This document shows, in pieces, positions 21,400 to 32,681 of a DNA stretch of 64,000 nucleotides (positions within the stretch are counted from its first letter, which is position 1; each line of letters begins with the position of its first letter). Below the pieces are notes generated by a model. The model was given only the letters and a program-made list of their open reading frames with translations, was not told the DNA's origin and made no database searches. The stretch is from Anniella stebbinsi (taxonomy: Eukaryota > Chordata > Lepidosauria > Squamata > Anniellidae): the NCBI GenBank assembly GCA_029215795.1, contig JARDYH010000004.1, positions 206,688,017-206,752,016 on the forward strand, written 5' to 3'. The position numbers were made by a program, and so were the translations under genes.

Positions 21400-22462
21400 G
21401 CCAGATTATCATCACCAATATGCGGATGACACCCAGCTCTACCTCTCCTTTTCAACAAACCCAGGTGAGGCAGTGGCTGTTCTGAATCAGTGCCTGAGCA
21501 CGGTAATGGACTGGATGAGGGCTAACAAACTGAGACTCAATCCAGACAAGACGGAGGTACTGTTAGCGGGTGGTTCGTCTGTCAGGCGAGGTGATGTTCA
21601 CCCTGTTCTGGAGGGGGTTGCACTCCCCCTAAAGGATCGGGTCCGTAGTTTGGGGGTGCTCTTGGATCCAGAACTGTCGCTTGAGGCACAGGTGAACTCG
21701 GTGGCAAAGAGCACCTTTTACCAACTGCGCCCTTATCTGGACAGAGATAGCCTAGCTACAGTTATCCATGCTCTCATAACCTCTCGTTTGGATTACTGCA
21801 AGGCGTTATACGTGGGGCTGCCTTTGAAAACGGTCCGGAAACTTCAGCTGGTACAAAACAGGGCAGCCAGATTGTTAACGGGGACTGGCCAACGAGACCA
21901 TATTACGCCAGTCCTTTTCCAACTTCACTGGCTGCCGATCCAGGTCCGGGCCCAATTCAAAGTGCTGGTACTAACATTTAAAGCCCTAAACGGCTTGGGG
22001 CCAGGATATCTAAAGGAACGCCTCCTCCCATATGTACCTGCCCGGACCCTAAGATCATCTACAGGGGTCCTTCTCCGTGAGCCCCTGCCAAAGGAAGTGA
22101 GGCAGGTGGCCACTAGGAGGAGGGCTTTCTCTGCTGTGGCACCCCGGCTGTGGAATGAGTTTCCCAGAAAGGTTCGCCTGGCACCTGCTTTGTACTCTTT
22201 TCGTCGCCAGGTGAAGACCTTTTTATTCTCCCAGTATTTTAACAGTTAAATTAACTCAATTTTAATCCTTGCTGTTTTAAATTTGTATTTTAATCTGTAT
22301 TAATTCCTGCTGCTTGGTTTTATTCTGGTTGTGTTTTTATATTGTATGTTATTCTGTGTTTTTAGATTGTGCCTTGTTTTATATATTTTAAAATGATTTC
22401 ATGGTTTTAATTTTTGTGAACCGCCCAGAGAGCTTCAGCTATGGGGCGGTATAAAAATGCAA

Positions 22463-22497
<35 letters not shown>

Positions 22498-22498
22498 A
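21400..22498 (+). mobile_element. L2/CR1-type LINE, 5'-truncated, ORF still open
   Basis: The frame ending at 22249 starts inside the reverse transcriptase at YADDTQLY (catalytic motif). It continues through MDWMRANKLRLNPDKTEVL, LGVLLDPELSL, SRLDYCKALYVGLP, QNRAARLLTG, LQWLP-type and FRRQVKTFLFSQ blocks to the natural stop. There are no internal stops over about 280 codons. The 3' end is the CCGCCCAGAGAGCTTCAGCT hairpin and an AAAT tail. The 5' part is missing, so it cannot move by itself. The ORF's first ~30 codons (from 21305) are intron sequence. Confidence 0.9.
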
Positions 22499-22660
22499 GA
22501 GACACAGTTTCAAATGCCCAGCCAGCAGCAAAGCCTACCATGTGAGTTTGGGCTAGTTGCTATCTCTCAGCCTACCCTGCTTCACAGGGTTGTTGCGGAG
22601 GATGGAACTGGGAGGAGGAAGTCATATATGGCACCTTAGAGGAATGGTGCGATATAAATG
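22499..22660 (+). mobile_element. tRNA-derived SINE fragment (second family)
   Basis: Contains GGGCTAGTTGCTATCTCTCA, then GCCTACCCTGCTTCACAGGG and TTGTTGCGGAGGAT. These correspond to the body of the SINE at 41.0 kb. The tRNA head is missing. Confidence 0.55.
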
Positions 22661-22790
22661 AAATCAATCCATCACAGAGTTGGGAGGGGCCATCTTGCAG
22701 ACCATCTGGTTCAACCCTCTGCTCAATGCAGGAAATTGAGTGCTAAAGGATTCTCAGCAGAAGCCTGTCTAGCATCTGCTTGGAGATGAC

Positions 22791-22855
<65 letters not shown>

Positions 22856-23134
22856 ATTCTTCTAGGTTATTGGTTCCATTGTCAGATGGTCAAGAAGTTT
22901 CTCTTAAGGTTCAACTGATATCTATCTACCTGTAATGTAAGCCCATTAGATCTAGATCTGTCCTCTGGAGCAGCAGAAAACAAGTCTTCAAAGAGCATTT
23001 TCATATCACCCCTAGTCTTCTTTTTTATGGGCTAAACACGGCCGATCCCTTCAACTTTTCCTCAACAGCCTGGCTTTTCATGCCCCAGGCCATCTTTGTT
23101 GGCTTCCTCTGAATCTGCTCTAATTTGTCTTCAT
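22661..23134 (-). mobile_element. CR1 LINE 3' part with internal microsatellite
   Basis: Plus strand reads CACAGAGTTGGGAGGGGCC, then ACCATCTGGTTCAACCCTCTG and later TCCTCTGGAGCAGCAGAAAA, the inverse of CR1 3' sequence. A TG/GA microsatellite (22793-22853) interrupts it. Confidence 0.7.
22793..22853. repeat. (TG)n(GA)n microsatellite
   Basis: 14 TG units followed by about 16 GA units, inside a CR1 copy. Confidence 0.95.
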
Positions 23135-23250
23135 CAGCCTTCCCAACCTGGTATCTTCCAGATGTGTCAGACTACAACTCCCATCATCCTCAGGCAGGCC
23201 AACAACACATCTGGGGGCACCAGGCTGGGGAAGGCTGGTGTAGACATTGG
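23135..23250. repeat. Palindromic ACAACTCCCATCA repeat, copy 2
   Basis: CAGCCTTCCCAACCTGG at the left and CCAGGCTGGGGAAGGCTG at the right are inverse; ACTACAACTCCCATCATCC lies inside. Confidence 0.75.
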
Positions 23251-23435
23251 GAGGGCATCAGGATGGAGAACAATGGTCTACTCTTTAAATGTAGAGCATA
23301 GTAAATAAGCCCCAATGGCAAAGGTCTCAGTGACCTTGTTCAGACAACACACTAAGCCATGGTGGTTAAGCATTTTGAACCTAACATTATGGCTTAGCTT
23401 GTCATGTGAACCATAGCTTAGTGTGTCATGTAAAT

Positions 23436-23595
23436 CTTTCTTCTTCTTCTTCTTCTTCTTCTTCTTCTTCTTCTTCTTCTTCTTCTTCTTCTTCTCCTTC
23501 TCCTTCTCCTTCTCCTTCTCCTTCTCCTTCTCCTTCTCCTTCTCCTCCTCCTCCTCCTCCTCCTCCTCCTCCTCCTCCTCCTCCTCCTCCTCCTC
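23436..23595. repeat. Compound microsatellite (CTT)-(CTCCTT)-(CTC)
   Basis: Pure CTT, then CTCCTT hexamers, then pure CTC. Homopyrimidine on the + strand. Confidence 0.95.
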
Positions 23596-23770
23596 TTTAT
23601 TTATTTCCCGCCTTTTGCCTAATGCTGGGCATCAAGGCGGCATTACACAATTAAAACATATACAGTTAAAAGCTATAAATAAGAAATATACAAAAGTTAA
23701 AAATAAATAGGTTTCAGCATTAAAACATTTCAATATTTAAAATACATATTAACATTAACCATTTGCTGCA
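23596..23770 (-). mobile_element. LINE 3' end, short
   Basis: Plus strand TTTATTTATTTCCCGCCTTT followed by GGCATCAAGGCGGCATTACA is the inverse of a LINE 3' hairpin plus AAAT-type tail, joined to the microsatellite. Confidence 0.55.
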
Positions 23771-23830
23771 AAAGGGCTAGCAGTCTAACCATGGCTTAAC
23801 GTGTTGTCTAATAGGGGTGATGTGGTTGGT

Positions 23831-24712
23831 TTATGGGAATGAGTGGCTTATGGGATTCAGGGCTTTACCCTGCCTCCTTAGAGCTGCCAGCCTACAGGTC
23901 ATTTAGCAAGTATTCTCACTCTTCCTTGGACAACTACGCTACAAACAGCTTTTATACATCCTATCACAGGTCTGCTCACACCCCAAACTAAGAGGTCAGG
24001 AAATGGTGCTCATTTAGTGGGGATGAATCTGGCTCCCGGTTGGGCTATCAATAAGGTTTAAGCTCCTGGATTAAATTCTTTGTTGATTAATGAGATAAAT
24101 GCCGCCCACACAGAATAGCGAGAAGCCAATATCTAGCTGCAATGGGGTGGGGGTGGTTAGTCTCTTGGTGTAGGAAGCATTCAGATTCATGGCCATTTGC
24201 CTGATTAATTCACTCTCCATTAAATTTAGTTGTCATTGGAGTTTCCGTTGTGAGATAGCATTATGCCATTAACTAATTATGAAATTCAAGAGAGGAAGTA
24301 CTGACACATGATATTAAGGCCAGGCACTTTGGTTCACAAAGCAAGGACAAGAAATGCAGCATTGCCAAGATAGCGTCTCGCAGCAACCGAACAGCATGTA
24401 TGTTGCACTTTTCCAAAGATAAGCACTGTGTTGTGCTGGATTGTCTCTATACATTCAGTAGATTCAAGCCCAATTGGCAAGTCACATACAGCTGTATAGG
24501 CAAGATGTTGCATGGCTCTCAGGCATGCATGGTGCAAGATGGGAGATGGTCATAGCAAGCAGTTCTGGAGTATGAACCAATGCACTGTCATAGTCCTAAA
24601 TGGTTTGAATCTAAGGGATTGCTTTCTCCCATATCAGTGTACCTGCTTTCTAAGATCCACTGGGGAGGCTCTTCTTCATGTCCCATCCACGTTTGAGGCA
24701 TGACTGGAGAAG
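23831..24712. other. BANK1 intron, nothing recognised
   Basis: No exon or clear repeat. Confidence 0.4.
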
Positions 24713-24898
24713 GGACTGGAGCTCAGTGGTAGAGCACATACTTTGCATGTAGAAGGTCCCAGATTCAATCCCTGGTATCTCCAGGTAGGGTTAGGAAAAA
24801 CTCCTGCCTGAAGACCTGGAGAGCTGCTGCCAGTCAGTGTTGACAATACTGGACTAGATAGACTAATGGTCTGGTATAATGTAGATTCCTATGGTCCT
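24713..24898 (+). mobile_element. tRNA-derived SINE
   Basis: A box GGAGCTCAGTGGTAGAGCA and B box AGATTCAATCCCTGG, then CTCCTGCCTGAAGACCTGG and TGCCAGTCAGTGTTGACAA, ending near TTCCTATGGTCCT. Same family as 20.4, 32.7 and 60.4 kb. Confidence 0.85.
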
Positions 24899-26269
24899 GT
24901 GTTCAGGATGCAAAAAAGGGTCTTGTCTGTAGCAGTGCCTGGATTACAAAACAATTTATCGTATGATATTCATCTGGCACTCTCTCACTGTTTTTCACCA
25001 GCTGGTAAAACTGTTGTTGTTGTTGTTGATAATTATTATTTTGGCAGGAATTTGACCTGCCAAGTCCACGATGGTGAGCTTTCAGTTTTTAGCTTGCACC
25101 TATCTTTATTTTATGGGATTGTATTGTTGTTTGAATTTATTGGTTTTATTCCTTATAAGAACCCTGAAGGGAGAAACATACATTATCTTAATAAATAAGG
25201 AATACATGAACAGCCCCTTTTATTCAGGGTGTGCAAATGGGTGCTCTGCTACCATATCAGCAAGAGAGTACACTCCCCATCCCAAGGATAAGGGGATCCC
25301 TCCAGTTATGCTCCATTATTGTTCTGCCATTCCAATAGCCCCAGGGCCCCAATCCACTTGCCCACCAGTTTCTGGGGAACAAGAGTGGGTGAGCGTTACT
25401 GCATCCATGCCCTGTTTGTGGGCTTCCCTCTGCCATCTGGTTGACCGCCTTGTGACCAGAATGCTGGACTACTACATAGGCCTTTGGTCTGATCCAGCAT
25501 GGCTTTTCTTAGAAAATACCCAGTTCTAGAAGTGCTCTAGATTCATTTAAAGTGCCAGTGTAATTAACATTACAGCGGCCAATTAACCACTAGACATACA
25601 GGAAGCTCATAGTAGTAAGCTGGTGATTATTAACCCTGCCTAATTTCCTGTTGAAGAACATTGTACCTCCTCCATCATGATCACACTGTACTCTTATGTG
25701 ATCACTGGGCTTTCTGTGGTCCTTTAACCAACAATATATTCTTATGTGATTGTGATTTTACAGCCTTGTACCAATGCAAAGCAGCTTTAATTAACAGTTA
25801 TAATTTCACTTTTTACTGTACCCAGTGGCTACACATGGCACAGAACAATGTGGAATCTGGCCAGCATATTAAAAAAATCTGTTTATTTCAGCAGGTGATT
25901 GATGTTTAGACATTATTTGAATGTGTACGGCAATAATCTTGGACATGGGTGCATCAGCGGTGCTAACAGGGATATTTAATTATCTCCTAGGAAAATGTTA
26001 TAATGCTTGAAGGTTACAGTAAACTCACTGCTCATTAAAATTGAGCAAATAGTCACATAGAATTTTTAAAATTGTTGATTAAGTAGGTATGAACTCAGCA
26101 GCTTCCGAATAGGGCCCCAAATAACATTCACGGCCAATCCTATGTATGTTTATGCAAAAGTAATTCCCACTGTGTCAAATGGGGCTTATTCCTTGTTAGG
26201 TGTTCATAGAATTGAAGGCTTGATCCAACATTGTTTCATTATTGTTTATTTGATTTGGATTCTGCTTCT
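24899..26269. other. BANK1 intron with CR1-type 3' end
   Basis: 25200-25520 holds a + strand CR1-like 3' end (see separate entry). A GTTGTTGTT run occurs near 25012. Nothing else recognised. Confidence 0.4.
25200..25520 (+). mobile_element. CR1-like LINE 3' end
   Basis: Ends with TGCTGGACTACTACATAGGC, then GGTCTGATCCAGCATGGCTT and TTCTTAGAA, the 3' end shared (inverted) with 42.7 and 62.0 kb. Confidence 0.7.
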
Positions 26270-26640
26270 TAGGGTGTAAAGGGAGGGCCTGGGGATGATC
26301 CCGGACTTACTTGCTTCTGGGATTGTTGCCCACTTTCTACACACTCACAGGAGTGCGATGTCCCAGGAGCAAGCAGGATGTTGCGCTCGTCGCTGCTGCC
26401 AATTTTTTTTTACCAGGCGGAGCCGGGAGCACACTTGCGCTCCATCAGAAAAATGATTAAAAAAAATTCCCCCCTTACCCCCCGCCATCCCATGGATGGT
26501 GAAAATACAACCCCCCTCTCCCCTGATGGGAAAGGAGCTGTGCCACATGGCTCCGTGCTTGTTTCTGGGGCTGTGCTTACTCGTGAGTAAGCACAGGGAG
26601 CACCCAGGGACAACCCAGGGAAAAAAGGCCGGTGTAGAAA
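26270..26640. mobile_element. Non-coding repeat, GGCCGGTGTAG family, copy 1
   Basis: Shared with 48000-48580: GCTTCTGGGATTGTTGC, GGAGCACACTTGC, CCCCTGATGGG and an end GGCCGGTGTAGAAACAGCC. A hairpin TGCTTACTCGTGAGTAAGCA lies at 26573-26592. Probably a MITE with a lost left tip. Confidence 0.55.
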
Positions 26641-26761
26641 CAGCCTCAGAAATACAGCATTCAGGGCAGCTTACAATCATGAATAAAACCTGATTCAAAC
26701 AATAATAAAATATATGCATTAAAACACAATTAAAATAACAGAATAAAAACTGCAATAACAG
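26641..26761 (-). mobile_element. LINE 3' end (left piece), interrupted by MITE
   Basis: GGCAGCTTACAATCATG and AAT-rich sequence continue the minus-strand LINE found at 27072-27480. The MITE at 26762-27071 separates the pieces. Confidence 0.55.
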
Positions 26762-27071
26762 TAGGGTGACCATATGGAAAGAAGGACAGGGCTCCTGTAT
26801 CTTTGTATAGAAAAGGGAATTTCAGCAGGTGTCATTTGTATGCATGCAGTATCTGGTGAAATTCCCTCTACATAAAAACAGTTAAAGCTGCAAGCGCCCT
26901 GCCTTCTTTGGTATCTGGTCAAGAGGGCAGGGCTCCTGCAGCTTTAACTGTTGTGAAGAGGAAATTTCACCAGGTGCTGCATGCATAGAATTAACACCTG
27001 CTGAAATTCCCTTTTCTATACAACTGTTAAAGATACAGCAGCCCTGTCCTCCTTTCCATATGGTCACCCTA
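26762..27071. mobile_element. hAT-like palindromic MITE, TAGGGTGACC family, copy 2
   Basis: 310 bp. Begins TAGGGTGACCATATGG and ends with its inverse. It has perfect 8-bp flanks AATAACAG at 26754-26761 and 27072-27079, the size of a hAT target duplication. Four-module interior as in the other copies. Inserted in a LINE remnant. Confidence 0.88.
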
Positions 27072-27480
27072 AATAACAGAATAAAAACTGCATCCCACCC
27101 AACATACTCCAAAGGCTTGCTTGAATAAAGATCTTAATACCCGGGCATGCTTGTACAAGAGAAGGTGTTATTTCAGGTAGCCCGGTCCCAAGCCTGATAG
27201 GGCTTTATAGATAGTAACTTGCAGTTTGAATTCTGCCCAGAAACAGACCGGTAGCCAGTGAAGCTGTTGTAACAAGCGAGTCACATGCTCCCTGTAACCG
27301 GCGCTGGTCAACAATCTGGCCACAGCATTCTTGACCATCTGAAATTTATGAACAGTTTTTGAAGGCAGTCCCACACAGAGTAATCCAGCCAGGATGGAAC
27401 TAAGGCATGTGTAACCACAGCCAGATCAAACATCTCTAGAGCTTTATGATTTAAATGCAAGAAGAATTAAGTCCAGAAAT
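27072..27480 (-). pseudogene. L2/CR1-like LINE reverse transcriptase remnant
   Basis: Minus-strand frame 27374-27168 reads MGLPSKTVHKFQMVKNAVARL-like sequence followed by LQQLHWLPV and LSGLGPGYLK, the conserved C-terminal RT blocks. The 3' part towards 27072 is non-coding. 5'-truncated. Confidence 0.7.
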
Positions 27481-27569
27481 GAGCCCGCGTCCTGGCAGTA
27501 TACAGTTCTCTGGTCCTTTAAATATATTAAAATATATATTTTAAACAACAGAATTGTTGAGTTCAATAC

Positions 27570-27638
27570 CTGGTTTTCTGACAGCGTACAGCAGCTTTTC
27601 ATCACCAGCCTTTGCTTTGGTCACCTTTTGCTGAAAAA
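27570..27638 (-). CDS. BANK1: BANK1 exon (VFQQK segment)
   Basis: 69 nt, acceptor TTTGTTGTAG, donor GTATTG, phase 1 to phase 1. Encodes FQQKVTKAKAGDEKLLYAVRKP; the first Val is split with the preceding exon. FQQK directly after TPFIAQ is the same junction as in mammalian BANK1. The rest of this short linker is divergent, as expected for a low-complexity basic stretch before the coiled-coil exon. Confidence 0.85.
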
Positions 27639-28707
27639 CTACAACAAAAAGCAAATGAGGAAGCTAGTAATAGCACTAGAAGAACTGAACAAGTCGATTA
27701 TGTTTCAGAACTCTGGTGCAAGAGTATGTGAGGCCCTTGAAAACACAGTGCAAGGAGAAAGATTTCTCAGAGCGGATTGCCTTTGGAATACCACAGCCCC
27801 CAGGGCCCCATTCTCCTGCCATTCTCCTGAGAATTTTAAGATCATTCTCAGAGGGCCTTCGTCAAGCATGAGAGATAGTATGAGAGCTGGTCTCAGTGGG
27901 TGGGACAGCTGGCTCCTCCTTACAGGCTGGAACTGCAGCGCTTGAGCTAGAAGTCTGGTCCATCTGTCTTCCTGAAGAACTAGCAAATGGACCTGGCTTT
28001 GCATAAGTTTGAATAGCCCTTAGTTGGACACAACCAAGCCTTCAAGCAAACTTACACACGGCTGTCACAGTTGGGCACATTTTGCCTGCCCCGTCTGAGT
28101 AGCGCTATGTCTGCTGGCACTCCTACGCATGGCCCCTATCATGATGCACTGCTGGAGCCCCCTGACGGAGATGTCTGTCCTCTCCCTTCTCCAAGGGGGT
28201 GGGGGCTGCCCCACAGCAAACTGTCTGGACTGACTTCACACTATGTGGACTGCAATGCTACACGCTCATTAGGGAAGTCTGCCCCTAGCAGGCTTCAATC
28301 CCATGGATACATTTCAATTGATTAAAATTAATTAATGTGTTTTACAAATAAGCCCGAGGTGTACACCTCTAGAGTCCTCTTTGTATGCAGGCCAAGTTTC
28401 AGGTGTCTAGGTTTTACGGTCTTGGTGCTATGGTGCTGACGGAGAGGCAGATGGAGACACATCCACTTTTATTTTTTTATAGATTGAATGCTGGTAGTGG
28501 AGGAGGTCAGGCAACAAAGTATGGCTGCTGAAGACCCCAGCTTAAGACCAAACTGGTGCTTCACAGAGCCCTCCTGTGCACTGCTGATACAAGAATTTTG
28601 CTACAAGAGCAAGATGATGTCTGCCAACATGGAATCCTCTACTGGTGCTGGGGGATTGAGATCAATTCTACGCTGCCCAATGGGTGGAAGTCATGGCCAA
28701 GATCACT
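27639..28707. other. BANK1 intron, nothing recognised
   Basis: No exon with splice borders or repeat family seen. Confidence 0.4.
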
Positions 28708-29040
28708 CTTAGAGCTCCATCAGACAAGTGTTTTATTGCACGTTCATTACTGGACACTCACAACGTCGTCTGCCTCCTGTGTGCCTCCTGCCCCTTCTAG
28801 CCTTCTTCGCACCACAAAAAACCCCACTCCAGTAAGTCTGACTTATTTTTAAAGATGGAAGTTGCCACTATCTCCTGCTGTGTGCAGGAGAAGCAGCGCG
28901 ATCAAAACAGCCCACTGAATGGCTCACATGCATATTATTTACTTCCTCTTTCAATAGAGGAAGTAATGAGGGACAAACGCGCGGGCTGAGAAGCGACGGT
29001 AAGGAAATAATATTTTCCCCTGTGTGATGATGCTCTTAAC
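28708..29040 (-). mobile_element. Short DNA transposon, GAGCTCC family, copy 2
   Basis: Inverse orientation of copy 1: AGAGCTCCATCAGACAAG at the left, the ACTTCCTCTTTCAATAGAGG hairpin and GATGATGCTCTT at the right. Confidence 0.65.
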
Positions 29041-30817
29041 CACTAAGGACAAGAGAATTAATAGTGTGGCTTCTACTAACAAATCACCAGAGGCGGAAAT
29101 AAATTGGGTTGAGGGCAGGGATACATTCAACAATGTCTGATTAGGAAGTACTTTAATTGATAGGCCTGGGAAGTCCTGACAAGTTTTTGCAATGCTGAAG
29201 CAATAATAATAAAAAAAATGGAATTGCTTCTCCAGTTGTTCAAAGTCAAATTGTTAGAATCACTTTACATTCAGCATCTTGTTGAAAACGATTTCAGCTG
29301 GCAACAAACATTCTCTGAGTGGGCGAGGTAAGAGGAAATAAATTATTCACTTTTTGGAACTGAATTAGGAAGACACATAGCAAAATTGCAATACAGCATG
29401 CAAAAGGGCAGATTGGGGTTTCAGGAAAAATAATGAACAAACATTTTGCAGTTTATACAACATTTAATAAGCCAGGAAATTCACACGGCCAGGGCATGAA
29501 TCTCACTGTATTAAATCCATCCTGGGGTGATACTATGCAATCCATTAGAGCTAATGGAACATACAATGGCCTCAATCTCCCAAACATTTTGAGTTTCCCC
29601 CTCAAATTTCTCAAACCACATTGAAGCTGTTTTTCCTTGGTTCCCCCCCTCCCCCATGCTCCCCCCCCATCCAACTAAGAAGGTCTGAGCATGGAAGCTG
29701 CACTCATAGGACTTATTGAATCTGGAACCTCAGGAGTAAATCAGATGCACATCTAAGTGCATTGCTTTTAATGGGTATTTATGCCTCTACAGGTGAATAT
29801 GAATGCACAACCAGGAATACAGTGGTGCAGATAGGGGCGCACAAATATCCTGATGTCTGGACTGAAAAAAGTTGCGCTTTTGCAAGCACCCAAAAAGCTC
29901 TTGGGCACTTGAAATGCTCTTCTCTGCCTCCCCTTTCCTTGCCTGAACATCTTTCTTGGAGCCAGCGAAAGACAGTGGTGGAAATGACTACAGGCCCTCC
30001 AAGAGTCCTGGCAGAGGGCATTTCTGTGCCAGGAATGGCACAGAGAATATGAATCTCATCACCCTCATTGGGAAATGTCACCAGTAGTGTCGCTTTCCCA
30101 CTAAGAATGATGGGACTCATCGTTCCAGCCCCAGCCCCACTTAGGGCAGCCACTTATGAACTGCTAAATACAATAAAATAAAACAAAATGCAGCACCGAA
30201 AAAGAGGGCAAAAGGGGGTAGTGATTAGCACAACATTTGCATATGTTAGGCTATTTGCATAGATGCATATTTAGAAATTATTATTATGCTGCATTTCTAT
30301 TTAAAGTCAGTCTCACAATAGTGCAGAAGACAGTGACCTGTGTGATGCCTGTTGAGTCTGCTGTTGTCCAGTTACTAACTGTGGATGGGTTGTTTTGGTT
30401 CTTTATCTTTAATCTGGAATTGGCAGAAGAGCCCTTTAAATAGAAGTTGGTTCTCTGGCAGCCCTTCAGATAGAGGACAGTCCTTTGTAAAACAGGGCAC
30501 CTGGACACCCTATGACCCCTGTACATGTGCAACCAGGGCCTCAAGGCTGCTCATGGCAGCTGCTTTTCTTCTGTCTTTCCTCAGGGCAGGACCCTTGGAG
30601 CAGAGGAGGCTGTGGCCAGCGCTTGCAGGTCTGAGGAAAGCAGGACAGCCTACATTGGCGTACATCAGCGAGCAGCCGACATCTGCAAGAAAGCATTTGA
30701 ACAGGGCTGTGCATTCTTTTAGTGCCCCTCATTTGAAGGTAGGGATGTTGCAGGCACCTGGCTGAGTCTGGGAGTCCAACGGACTCCCCCATATCTGCCC
30801 CTACAAACCCTGTCAGG
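29041..30817. other. BANK1 intron, nothing recognised
   Basis: No exon or repeat family recognised; chance ORFs only. Confidence 0.4.
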
Positions 30818-31688
30818 TAGGGTGACCAGATTTTGGAAACCAAAATCCCAGTCCCCTCCCGCAACCCCCCCACCCAAAACAACCCCCCCACCCAAAACAA
30901 CCCCCCCCACCAAGCCACCCCCCCAAAAAAACATCAGCCTGGACCTATCGGGTTCTCTTCCTCCGCCGCCCGCGTTGGGTCCTCCGCTGCCACCCCTGCC
31001 AGGTCAGCCGCCGCCCCCCCCGTGTCCCCCGCTGACCCCCCATGTCCCCTGCCGCCGCCGGGTCTTCATCACCGCCAGGTCCTTCGCCGCCGCTGCCAGG
31101 CTCGTAAGGCCAGAGGCCACGCGGAAGAGGCGGGAGAGGGCCGATTACATCACTTCCGGATCCGGCCCTCTCCTGTCTCTTCCGCGCGGCCTCTGGCCTC
31201 CTTGGAGCGAGGCCAGAGGCCGCGCGGAAGAGACGGGAGAGGGCTGGATCCGGAAGTGATGTAATCGGCCCTCTCCCGCCTCTTCCGTGCGGCCTCTGGC
31301 CTCACAAGCTGAGCAGCGGCGGCGAAGGACCTGGCGGTGGTGGAGGACCCGGCGGTGGCAGACCCGGCGGTGGCGGCGGAGGAGCCCGAGAAGCTCCCCT
31401 TCCAGCAGGTAAGTGCCCGCCCTCGCGCCTCATGCTCCGGAGGGAAGCGGACGCCCCTGCAGGTAAGGAGCGCGAGGCGTGAGGGGGGCCTCTTACCTGC
31501 TGGGGCGGCCGCTTCCTGGGCTCCTCCGCCGCCACCGCCGCCGGGTCTACCGCTGCTCGTCGCCGCTCGCTGCCATCGCCGCGTGCCCCCCCGCCCCCCC
31601 GGTTTTCCCTCGCCGTCCCCCGGTTGGCCCGGATCGGCCTAGGTTTCCCGGTTAGGACCGGGAAACCCTGGGCGATCTGGACACCCTA
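30818..31688. mobile_element. GC-rich hAT-like palindromic element (871 bp)
   Basis: Starts TAGGGTGACCAGAT and ends ATCTGGACACCCTA. It is flanked by perfect 8-bp repeats CTGTCAGG (30810-30817 and 31689-31696). The centre (31108-31302) is a palindrome in which GGCCAGAGGCC..CGGAAGAG..GGGAGAGGG occurs four times in alternating orientation. GC-rich with many CpGs. No transposase ORF. Confidence 0.88.
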
Positions 31689-31696
31689 CTGTCAGG

Positions 31697-32681
31697 CACC
31701 CATGGTGCACTCGTGGACCCATGCTCCCAGCGCCCACGAGGGCCGACAAGTGCTAGACAGCCATCCATTCTTGTCCGGAACCTCCACTGTGTGCCACAAT
31801 GAAGGCTCTGGAACTCAGATATTTCCACCATTGCGTAAATGGTGGTCATAAAGTGTCCATTTACGCCATGTAGGGGGGGGGGAATACGCAATTTCTGGAG
31901 GCTCTGGAAATTGCGCATTTCCCCATTGCATAAATGTCAGCCATAAAGGCCCCATTATGCCAAAGGGGAAATGAATAATTCCTGGAGCGCAGGCAGACAG
32001 CTGCTGAGTGCTCATCCAGCCTCGTCTAGCCTCAAAGGAAGCTTGTGCAGCCCAATGAGCAGGGCTGGCGGTGGAGGTGGGGGGAGCGTCCGATGGATTG
32101 AATGCGGGAGTGGGTTTGGCTCATCCCTATTTGCAGAGCTCACAGCATCTCGATGTAGCCCCATCCCATGTACTTTGGCATATGAGATCTGCATTCCTTG
32201 GTGAATGCCGTTCCATGCCATTCCAGCAGGCTATAGCAGAGGGAGATAACAACGAAAGTGGAGCCATTCCACCAGCTCTGCTGAAAAACTACCCCTCTTC
32301 CCTCCTCATCCTTTTTCCTTGTGTGTCGTGTCTTTTTAGATTGTAGGCCTACAGGGAAATACCAGGGAAATGTTGCTTTGTTTAAATGATTGTTTGCAAG
32401 CTGCATGTTTGGCTGGGAAGTACAATAAAATAAAGAAAATAAAGCAAATAAAATAAAGCAAATCTCTCCCTGGTGGTGTGCTGGGATTGGCTGCAGGTTT
32501 AGTCAGAATCCTTTCTTGCATTATCACTGTGGTGGTGGGGTGGGGAGAGAGATCAAGTGGAGACTGTCATCCCAGGTTTTCCATTGACCCCCTTGCAATT
32601 TGGGATGGGAAGTAGCTCAGTGGTAGAGCTGTATTATACCAAATCAGACCATTGGTCCATCTTGGATCATTGTTCCACAAG
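31697..32681. other. BANK1 intron with short hairpins
   Basis: 31825-31970 has repeated CATTGCGTAAATGG/CCATTTACGCC and CATTGCATAAATG motifs also seen near 46670-46740, suggesting a degraded shared repeat. A truncated SINE head (AGTAGCTCAGTGGTAGAGC) lies at 32610-32628. Confidence 0.4.

Larger units (their letters stand above)
23337..23830. mobile_element. Nested MITE carrying microsatellite and LINE tail
   Basis: Ends TTCAGACAACACACTAAGCC and, inverted, GGCTTAACGTGTTGTC enclose a compound CTT/CTC array and a minus-strand LINE 3' end. The outer element has hairpins around GGCTTAGCTTGTCATG. Confidence 0.55.

Noticed and set aside
21305..21400. N-terminal extension of the LINE protein
   Set aside because: Intron sequence read through by chance; LINE similarity starts around 21400.
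24713..24790. tRNA gene
   Set aside because: A- and B-box-like sequences belong to a SINE head; there is no cloverleaf, and the same unit recurs four times.
30940..31640. CpG-island-like promoter
   Set aside because: The CpG-rich stretch lies wholly inside a palindromic element with terminal repeats and an 8-bp duplication; no exon starts there.
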